In this document: positions 56,145 to 64,000 of the stretch, piece by piece
How positions within the stretch are numbered: the first letter of the stretch is position 1
Layout: every line of letters begins with the position of its first letter
NCBI RefSeq assembly: GCF_030272615.1
Contig: NC_081407.1
Span: forward strand, 142,232,897-142,296,896
Direction of reading: 5' to 3'
DNA: 64,000 nucleotides
From: Cryptomeria japonica
Taxonomy: Eukaryota; Streptophyta; Pinopsida; Cupressales; Cupressaceae
The notes under the pieces: generated by a model
What the model saw: only the letters and a program-made list of their open reading frames with translations
Database searches by the model: none
Told to the model about the DNA's origin: nothing
Translations under genes and position numbers: made by a program

Positions 56145-57230
56145 CCTTGAATCAAAGTTCCCAGACTCGGACTCGGCAAGGCCGACTCGACTCGTGACTC
56201 GGCTATGACTCGGCAACGACTCAGCAATGACTCGGCAAAATTAAAAAAACCTTGAAATTAAGAGATTTTTAACAATTTAAAACTTGTTTCATGCACCCAT
56301 TATTGAATAAAGCCCAATTATAATGTGTGCTAGCTTGTTATGCCATGAAAGGCATGCTGGTAGAGTATCTACTTGTTTGGGGCTTTTGTTTAGTATTTTC
56401 TTTGGCCAAATTGAAATTTTGGGAGCACCAACATGAGACATCATGAACATCTTCACTTGGAAACTGTAAGGAATGCTTGTGTATGGTAGCATTAAATAGT
56501 GTGCTTTTTGAACTTAGGTTTTACCTTGGGACTATAGTTGACCTTGGTCTTTCTTGGACCTCTTAGTTTTTAGGCTATATATATGTTGGATGGAAGGGGG
56601 AATTGTGAGGCCAGAAGGGTTTGAAATATGCTCCTCAGAGATATGTCCCTTGCCAAAAATAACCTTGTGCCCCATGGGCGGATTTTTTGGTATGTGGGGA
56701 TAGGTAGGAAATATCCCCAACTCACCCCCTTTTTTCAAAATTTTAAGAAACATCCCTGTTGTGAGGTACTCACACATCGCCCCATTGCAAATGAAGACCC
56801 CCACTTTTTGCTTTCTAGGGTTAGCTCTTTTAGTTTTGTTGTTGGTCGTTTTAGTGTCTTAGCCTTTGCATTGAAGGGATTGAGTTTCTCAAAGGTCATC
56901 CAATCAGGTGGATCTCCTCAAGGTGGAGTGAAGGAGGTTAGGTCAGTTGAGTGATTAGGGGTTATTTAGATCATTCCTAGGGTTTTTGTGTACTATCTGG
57001 TCACGCTTCAAGTTGCTAAATCAAACCTTGGTTGAATGCATAGTGTCCTCCTAGGTCCCATCCCTTACATCATGGTCAGAGTGAACTCGCCTTAAAAGTC
57101 TGGAATGTCATCCTGATCCTGAAATGGCCTGAAATTTGACTAAGTCTGGAAATTTGAAGGATCCTCCAAAAACTAGATTTTGCATTATAACTCATGGAGG
57201 TCCGAAACCACTCTCAAACATCCTGACAAT

Positions 57231-57314
57231 ATATATGGAATATAACTTAAAGTATAAGAAAGAGAAAAGACATAAGGAAATGTCACTTATACTTAAATGT
57301 TATATTCCATATAT
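57231..57314. repeat. Foldback repeat inside the hAT element
   Basis: Two inverted arms of about 28 bases (57231-57258 and 57286-57314), starting ATATATGGAATATAAC, are separated by 27 bases. Only a small gap disturbs pairing. The transcript would form a stable hairpin. Confidence 0.8.
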
Positions 57315-57403
57315 GAATCCTGACGAAGATACTAACTTGTCAAACAAGTCAAAACATTGACCTGTGGTGGCCGAGTTTTGGAGCTTGGACTCGGCGAGTT
57401 TTG

Positions 57404-57441
57404 CCATAACTCGCCTGACTCGCGAGTTAGGCGAGTTATGG
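57404..57441. repeat. Near-perfect 38-bp palindrome near right end of hAT element
   Basis: The outer arms CCATAACTCGCCT (57404-57416) and AGGCGAGTTATGG (57429-57441) are perfect. The centre ACTCGCGAGT is itself a palindrome, so only one base pair of the whole mismatches. Confidence 0.9.
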
Positions 57442-57586
57442 TCAAAACTCGCCGAGTTCGAGTCCCGAGTCAGCAAAACTCGCCGAGTCCGAGTCCTGAG
57501 TCAGCAAAACTCGCCGAGCTTGGCTCAACTCGCCAACTCGGCGAACTCACCTGACTCGCGGCGAGTTTGGGAACTCTGCCTTGAAT

Positions 57587-58427
57587 GAATGTTGATCTGG
57601 TACCCTTTGATTGAACGAATGGTGATTGGGATGCCACCTCAGCTTGCATTGTAGACTTGATCATCTATCCTTGAACATTCTTCATGATGTTTAGAATTCC
57701 TTGTGATACTTTGCATTTCATCCTTATGTTAGAGAATTCCTTGGACTATTTCCTCCTTGAATGAACGTTGTATGACTTTGAAATTCCTTGATGTAGTTCC
57801 TGATTTCTTGAAGTGAAATCCTTTGTGCATATGTCTTGAACTTGCCTTCCTTCATTTGTTCACCATCAAGGTGAAATCTTCTTCATGTTTGATCTGGTCC
57901 ACATCTTTCCCTCCGGAAATGCTTGTCTTGAAGTCCGCTTTCAATCTTTGAAGTGTTGATCTTCCCTATCCGCATTGTTTGAGTTTCCTTGCAATATGCA
58001 TCCTCCTTCACCTTAAGCCTTGATCATCGTGCTTTCCTTCCTTGTAGTGAACCTGCAAAACAAACAAATACTAACTTAAACACCAATGGGATAAACTTGA
58101 TTTCAACCTTGGTGGGAAATCCATCCACATATGTGCGGATCAATTCTCAAAACATCCGCATTATCCTTGTCCATTCCTTCACTCAGTGGAAATTTGATGC
58201 CTATCTGGACAACTCTTCATTTGAATTGATTTATTCCTTCCTTTGCAATTTCATACTCAAGTGGAAATCTGACCCTCATCCGGACTCATTGTCCTTTGAA
58301 ATTTTGTTTAATTTGATCACCATTGGATGGAGTGGAAATTCTAACCTCATAGGGAGTTTGTTCCCAACATTTGTCCCAACTTGTGATAGGTAACCAATCA
58401 ATTTAACTTAGGTTCTGAAGAGAAAAT
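57587..58427. other. Unassigned sequence between hAT element and L
   Basis: TTG- and CCTT-rich, with repeated CCTTGAATGAA-type words (57581, 57750) and no coding frame of note. It probably belongs to an older repeat that was the target of the hAT insertion and of L. Confidence 0.4.
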
Positions 58428-60242
58428 TGTAACACCAATTCTAGAAAAGTGAAGGTCTGGATTGAAATCTGAAAAATTCACCTCTAGAAAACCTGATTTT
58501 CAGACTTCGAATAAGTCTGATTGCAATAAATAAGTCTGAAGACACCCCTGTTCTCAGAAAATCAAGTATCTGGAGCCCAAAATTGTATACTGAGGCCCGG
58601 AAATGTCATTTAGAGGACTGAAAACACTCAGAAAGTGACTGATTTTTATATCAAAGTTGTAATAAAAGTCTGATTTTTTTATTCTCAAGTCTCAATACAC
58701 CCTCTAAAAGTCTGAAAATGGCCTCCAATGTCTGACACTCTGAAAATGATCAAAATCAGTGGCTGGAAGAGGTCACAACCATGTCACATGCCTGCATCTG
58801 AATTATTTTGCCCCTCAAAACTCGCCAAAATGAGTGCACCAGTGAAATTGCCCAAGTGTGGAGGAGCTGGAAATGGAAGTTAGTCTGAGGACAGCCTGCA
58901 ACAATGGAGTTTCAAACTTATAGCAGCAATGGTGAACCTCAGAAAATGCTCCAAAATGACCCTTCAATCGAATCGCCTAAGTGTTGAATGGTTGGTAAAT
59001 TAAAAATGAAGTTTGAAAATGGTGTTTCCAGCCAACCATGAGGTCAAAGTAACTTCCAGCAATGGTGCCCAGCTCTTATCTGAATAAAATGACAGCCCCT
59101 TAGCATCAATGGTGTTTAGCAATATCATCTAAAATCACCCCAAAGTCTGAAATTTGCACCATCTATCAAAATCGTGATCTCTCCAATGGTGGCGCCACCT
59201 CTCAAAATTGACAACTTGTTGTAGCCTCCTCCAATGGCAGCACCTAGGTGAAATTATCCTCCAATCTGCAACTCCAACTCAAGAATGGTGTCCAATGGAC
59301 ACTTCGTTAAAATCGCCTAATTGGTAAACCACTAACTTGCCTTCAATCTGCCACTTAACTGTCACAATCAGCATTTATACTATTATTTTAATGTTGGGCA
59401 AACTCTTTTAAACTAGTTTTCACCTTGTCAACTAACCACACAAGCAATGTGGGATAAAACTTTGCCCTTTTAAACTTGCCTGGGGAAAATCGATTTGCAT
59501 TAAAACAATATTTAATCATTAATAACTATTGCAAATCATTAAATAATTGTTTTTGATTATTAAATAATCGTTTGTCAAAAAAAAACAATTAAATTTGGGC
59601 CCACTTTATCAAATTTAATTCACTTTCACCAAAATTGAGCCAATTGGGGAAAATCACCCCAGATCTGGATAAAAATCCAGATGAAAAATCATCATCAATT
59701 ACCTTAATTGCCTCCTCCTAGGGAAAATCGACCTCTATCTGGATGATTTTCTAGATCAAAAATTCATCAAAAACACACTTCGGGAAATTCCCACACATCA
59801 GGACAATCATCTACATAAAAATCCATCAAACTTGTTCACAAACTGTCGTGGGGAAAATTGATCTTCATTAGGATAGGAAATTTCATCCGCATCAAATTCA
59901 TCTACATTCCACGGGAAAAACATGGATCATCGGGATAATTTCCCACAGTCAAAATTTTGGCCTCCTAGTGGAAAATCGCCCTCCATAAGGAACTTGAATG
60001 GAGGAAAAACAGGGTCCATCGGAAATTTGGGGGAAATTCATCTCCCATCAAGATTTTGAGTGGGGGAAAACCATGGGTCTATTTAGTTTTCAGTTTTGAG
60101 TATTCCTATGTTTTTATTTGCATTGCTTTTATATCAAAAAAACACAAAAACAGTACAAAATTCAGAAAACCAAAACAAAACTTCAATAGTTTTCATCAAA
60201 GATTTAGAGTATCACCATTTGGGAGGACTTGGGGTCTTCACA
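58428..60242 (+). repeat. 5' LTR of element L (1815 bp)
   Basis: It starts TGTAACACCAATTC (58428) and ends GGGGTCTTCACA (60242), directly before the primer site. U3 is full of AAGTCTGA words (58440-58760). Between 59640 and 60070 a degenerate unit with GGGGAAAATCG and ATCYGGAT recurs about every 60-80 bases; one copy forms a perfect hairpin (ATCTGGAT 59663-59670, ATCCAGAT 59675-59682). The start is inferred from the TGTAACACC consensus and the 3' LTR is outside the window. Confidence 0.7.
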
Positions 60243-60243
60243 G

Positions 60244-60257
60244 TGGTATCAGAGCGG
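60244..60257 (+). promoter_or_regulatory. Primer-binding site of element L
   Basis: TGGTATCAGAGCGG is complementary to the initiator methionine tRNA, one base after the LTR end. Confidence 0.92.
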
Positions 60258-60303
60258 TTTACTACCATCCTTTGGGTTTAAATCAGATTGTTAATTCAAC
60301 CAA

Positions 60304-61761
60304 GTGATAGGGAGAGAAGATATTATCAGAGGTAATCCTGAAAAACTTGGCAACCTCCACAGGTACCTATGGGAAAGACAGTATCTAGATTTATTTGGTA
60401 CTCATCAGGAGTCATCTTCTAGGAATACTGGACAGGTTGCAGGTATGGGTGATAGAAGGGAAAATAGTCCACCACAGGATGAAGTCAGCGAAGTGAAAGA
60501 AACCTTGAGAGGTTTATAGGATGGACAGCAACATGTAGCTGATACATTACAGCAACCCACCACAGCCATACAGTAGTTAAATAATCCCAGAAGACAAAAT
60601 CATGAGCAAGATGACAATAGGACTGTGATTGGGACTCCCAGGGCACAGAGAGCACCTACTCGCACCACTAATAGGCCTATACGGCCCACCTTCTTGAGGA
60701 ATGAACTAGAAGAAGAAAGTATTGGGGAGGAGGAAGATGGCCCATTTGCTGTTAATGTCATGACAATGCATGATGAATGGAATTTACTTACCCCGGAAGC
60801 AAAGGAACATTTAAACTTTGACCGATACACGAGTCAAAGGAGGGAGCACAATAGGGCAAGGCAAGATAGAAGGTCGCGGAATCAAAACAAGGACCTGGAA
60901 TAGGCTACCAGTAAACTCACCTTACCAACGTTTGATCGCAGCGGGAAGGTCACAACACGATCATGGATTTATAAGTTGGACACTTACTTTAATCTTTGGC
61001 CTATGACGGAAGGGGATGCAATCAAGTTTGCAACATTGCACTTGGATGGGGTGGCTCATGATTGGTGGCACAATGGGATGGTTACCTTGCAACATAACTT
61101 CATTACCTCATATCAGGAGTTCACTAATAGGTTGATTAAACGCTTCAATAAGAAAGATCCGAAGTCATATTTTAGAAATCTAGCTCAGCTTAAGCAGATT
61201 GGGAGTATGGAGAGTTACATTGCTGATTTCCAGAGGCTATCAGTTATGGTTCCCAACATTTCAGAGTGGAGATTAGTTGTGTTGTTTATTGAGGGCCTAT
61301 TGGAACCTTTGAGGGGGTGGATAAAAACTTTTGACCCACTGACACTGCAGGAGGCAATGAAAAAAGCTAGAAGTATGGAACTTGCAGCCCCACAAAGCAA
61401 GTTCTTGTCCAAAGGATCTTCTTCATAAAAGGACAGCAAGTCTTCCCCCAAGAAGCCAGAAAAATCAGATTTTAAAGGGGATTCTAAAGGGAAATCCACA
61501 GCACCTCTAGATCGAGAAACACTTAATGATTTGCGTAAGAAGTTGTGTTTCTACTACAAGGACCCCTATGATGCAAACCATGACTGTCCGCTGAGGTATA
61601 AGGGCAAGGCCAACCGAGTAATGTGGGCATTCTATGAGGATTCTGAATCTGAAAATTTAGACCAGCAAACTGATCAAGAGGAATCCGAGCCAAAAAGGTT
61701 TGAATGTGAGCCTGAAAAGTTAGAAAATATGGGTGTACATGAAGCGAAAGTAAAGCTATAG
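60304..61761 (+). pseudogene. Gypsy gag, element L
   Basis: The N-part is Arg/Gln/Glu-rich and disordered (TPRAQRAPTRTTNRPIRPTF). The capsid domain is clear: SWIYKLDTYFNLWPMTEGD, AIKFATLHLDGVAHDWWHNG, TNRLIKRFNKKDP, LAQLKQIGSMESYIADFQRL and EAMKKARSMELA. The zinc-knuckle region reads CFYYKDPYDANHDCPLRYKG, with the second cysteine changed to tyrosine. Stops at 60517, 60574, 60901, 61426 and 61759 all fit glutamine-to-stop changes. No reliable ATG was found near the start. Confidence 0.88.
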
Positions 61762-62335
61762 GAGGCATGCCTCACTAGCATACAGCAACAAGGCTCATTC
61801 AAGATACAGGTGCCACGCATAACTTTATTGATGCTAGACTGGTTGAGAGGCGTGAGATTCAAACTGAGGAATTTGAAGGTATAAGGGTGAGGGTTGCAGA
61901 TGGTTACACTCTTAAGTGTGACAGGATGATTTCAGGTCTTCCTTTGCATTTGAATAATTATGAGTTCAAGGCAGATTTTATGTAATAACTATGGGAGACA
62001 CTGATGTGATTTTTGTAATGAGATGGCTTCATGACATAGGAGAGTTTACCCTTAACCTTCATGAGATGGAGATGAGATTTAAGGTGGATGGGAAGACTCA
62101 TGTGTTGAAAGCCATCAGAGATAGTAGTTTCAGAATGATATCATTTAGGACGATGAAGAGACTTATGTGCCACGACATGGTTGAGTGGGCAGCAGAGTGT
62201 ATGTTGATGCCATCACAAGAGGGACAGCAAAAACCAGTTTATCATTCGGATATACAGGAGTTGAGAATTAAGTATGCTAAGGTGTTCAATGACATTCCAC
62301 CCTGTAGACCTCCTGACAGCGATTGAGCAAATAAT
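61762..62335 (+). pseudogene. Gypsy protease, element L
   Basis: The active motif DTGATHNFIDARLVE lies at 61803-61847, with the catalytic aspartate kept. Downstream GLPLHLNNYEFKADF and MRWLHDIGEFTLNLHEMEMR follow the usual retropepsin-like pattern (a MGDTDVIFVMRWL block replaces the common GMDWL-type motif). A TAA near 61984 and frame changes break it. The end runs into the connector before RT. Confidence 0.82.
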
Positions 62336-63681
62336 AGAATTGGAGGAGGGTGGCAAACCAATAATGATCACTCCTTACAGACACTCGAAGCGGCTGAAAG
62401 ATAAAATTGAAAAGACAATTAAGGAGCTACTTGCTATGAGGCACATCGGGCCTAGCAAATACCCTTTTGCTTCATCAGTACTTTTGGTGAAGAAAAAGGA
62501 TGGTACCCTTCGGATGTGCATCAATTACAGGGTCCTGAATAACAGGACAATTAAGAACAGATATCCCATCCTCGGATTGACGAGTTGATTGATGAGCTTC
62601 ACGGTGCTTGCTACTTTTCAAAAATAGATTTGAGATCGGGTTATCACCAGATCAGAGTTAGAGAGCAGGACATTGAAAAGACAACATTTAGATGCCATTG
62701 TGGCCATTTCAAGTTTGTGGTTATGCCATTTGGGCTAACCAATGCCCCTACTACATTCCAGGCTACTCTGAACAGGGTCTTTCAGCCACAGTTGAAGAAG
62801 TTTGTGTCTTTTTCGATGACATTTTGGTGTACAGCAAAACGTGGGAGGAGCACCTTGCCCCTTTGGATATAATGTTGGGTATTCTTGATAGGGAGTCCTT
62901 GTATGCCAAGGAATCCAAATGTGATTTGGGCATGACGGAGTTGCATTTGGGCCATATTATCAATGCAGAGGATGTGCAAATGGATCCTGATAAGGTACGA
63001 GCTATCACTGAGTGGCCTACTCCAAAGAACCTCACTCAGCTCCACAGATTTTTGGGTTTGTGTGGTTTTTACCACAGATTAGTCAGTGGTTATTCCCGGC
63101 ATGCAGCACCACTTACAGATTTGATGAAAAAAGGGGCGTTCATTTGGACTCCTGAGGCACAAGACTGTTTTGAGGAATTTAGTCATTTGATGACTACATG
63201 TCCAATCCTCACATAAATTGATTTCTCTAAGCCCTTTGAGCTACAGTGTGATGCCTCAGGTGAGGGTGTTGGTGCAATGCTTATGTAGGATAAGCACCCT
63301 ATCGCGTTTGAAAGCAGGAAGCTTAGAGGGCCTGAAAGGAGCTTTAGTATATATGACAAGGAGATGTTGGCCATCATGCATGCGTTGGCCAAATTCAAGC
63401 AATACCTTGTTGGCAGTAAATTCAGCATTAAGACTAATCATAACAACCTAAGACATTTCCTAAGACGAGATCTCAATGATCGTCAGCAAAAGTGGGTTAG
63501 TAAGCTGCAATCATATGACTTTGACATTGTCTATGTCAAAGGGACACAAAACGTTGTTGTTGATGCTTTATCTCGCCAACGTCATTTGAGCTCCATGATT
63601 GAGATTTCAGAGGATTGGAGACATCTAATCATAGCAACGTACACCAAAGACACTTGGGCTTTCTGCATTGTTGAGGGTTAA
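62336..63681 (+). pseudogene. Gypsy RT and RNase H, element L
   Basis: [61 protein letters not shown], then after a TGA near 62587 [19 protein letters not shown] and [18 protein letters not shown] frame change near 62805 precedes the active site [16 protein letters not shown]. Connection: RFLGLCGFYHRLVSGYSRHA. RNase H: FELQCDASGEGVGAML with stops at 63214 and 63286, then YDKEMLAIMHALAKFKQYL and VDALSRQRHL. All catalytic motifs are readable. Confidence 0.93.
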
Positions 63682-64000
63682 GTACAAAACAACAGATACA
63701 CGGTTGTAAATGATCTTATCATTTACAAGGGATGAGTTTTCTTGACCCCGGGATTAGAGATGAAGAATAGAGTGTTGAGGAACTTTCATAATGTGGCCAT
63801 GGCAAGACATCCCGAATATTTTAAAACTTAAAGGCAAGTATGGGAGCATTTCACTTGGAAAGGTCTTAAAGTCAAATGTTCTTCGATATGTGAGAGAGTG
63901 CCCCGTTTGTTAGCAGAATAAACAGGAGCATACATATCCTACAAGGTTACTCTAGCCACTTCCAATTCCTGATAGGAAGTGGGAATGCTTGTTTATGGAT
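63682..64000 (+). pseudogene. Gypsy integrase start, element L (cut by window end)
   Basis: The zinc-binding region is recognisable over several frames: a HNVAMARHPEYFKT segment, WEHFTWKGLK, then a cysteine pair near 63900-63920 and the approach to the catalytic core (PIPDRKWECLFMD-like) at the end. Stops and frame changes are frequent. Confidence 0.75.

Larger units (their letters stand above)
56145..57586. mobile_element. Non-autonomous hAT-type transposon, TSD CCTTGAAT
   Basis: TSD CCTTGAAT lies at 56145-56152 and 57579-57586. The element 56153-57578 (1426 bp) has terminal inverted repeats: left CAAAGTTCCCAGACTCG, right (reverse complement) CAGAGTTCCCAAACTCG, 15 of 17 identical. An 8-bp TSD and CARAG ends fit hAT. 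Subterminal regions are packed with GACTCGGC and CTCGCCGAG motifs: left 56163-56240; right 57367-57570, with a 31-bp tandem unit at 57444, 57475 and 57506. No transposase is encoded. Confidence 0.85.
58428..64000 (+). mobile_element. Ty3/gypsy element L (3' part outside window)
   Basis: Order: 5' LTR, primer site, gag, protease, RT, RNase H and the integrase start, running off the window end. There is no aRNH, and the FFDDILVYS active site with a methionine-tRNA primer site suggests a chromovirus-type lineage rather than Tat. Many stops, mostly at glutamine positions, make it inactive. Confidence 0.88.

Noticed and set aside
57444-57518. 31-bp tandem unit as a CRISPR array
   Set aside because: Spacers are not unique, it is plant DNA, and it lies in the subterminal region of a hAT element.

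Overview
The window is plant nuclear DNA made almost entirely of decayed, nested LTR retrotransposons. No intact host gene, rRNA, tRNA or CRISPR array was found. The mix of old Ty1/copia and Ty3/gypsy copies, many solo LTRs and roughly 1-2 kb LTRs fits a large repeat-rich seed-plant genome. A gymnosperm is my guess from style, not something the sequence proves.

Layout, left to right (letters are my labels). A (1-4125, +): 3' half of a copia element with its 3' LTR. E (4126 to about 15209, +): a Tat-type gypsy element with gag, an extra copy of its own LTR tail inside the coding region, RNase H, archaeal-type RNase H (aRNH), integrase, an antisense plant-mobile-domain (PMD) pseudogene, and the start of a 3' LTR. 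F (15210-16348): solo LTR with 5-bp target-site duplication (TSD) CAGAC. G (about 16354-24650, -): a second Tat-like gypsy element with its aRNH placed before the reverse transcriptase (RT), split by solo LTR H (18350-19456, TSD CCTTA). J (about 24657-50966, -): a non-autonomous copia-like element with a 5' LTR, a gag remnant and a long accessory ORF. J is cut into three pieces by B and C. B (25936-33424, +): complete copia with two LTRs, TSD CTAAC. C (33687-48193, +): complete copia with two LTRs, TSD AACTA. D (34485-40131): a 5.65-kb insertion inside C's 5' LTR, TSD CATCA, with TG...CA ends, no terminal repeats and a broken ORF of about 970 codons. It is best explained as a giant solo LTR.

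Right part: 50967-53960 has no recognised gene apart from one weak terminal-exon candidate. Then come a 476-bp solo LTR (53961-54436), a non-autonomous hAT-type DNA transposon (56153-57578, TSD CCTTGAAT), and L (58428 to the window end, +), a Ty3/gypsy element with 5' LTR, gag, protease, RT, RNase H and the start of integrase.

Nesting gives relative ages: J is older than B and C, C is older than D, and G is older than H. J and C share gag features, so C-like elements may have mobilised J. Most premature stops in A, B, C and L are TAG or TAA where glutamine is expected, the pattern of C-to-T decay. The strongest leads are D (a possible ORF-bearing giant LTR), the two aRNH positions in G and E, and small covarying hairpins in the copia LTRs.
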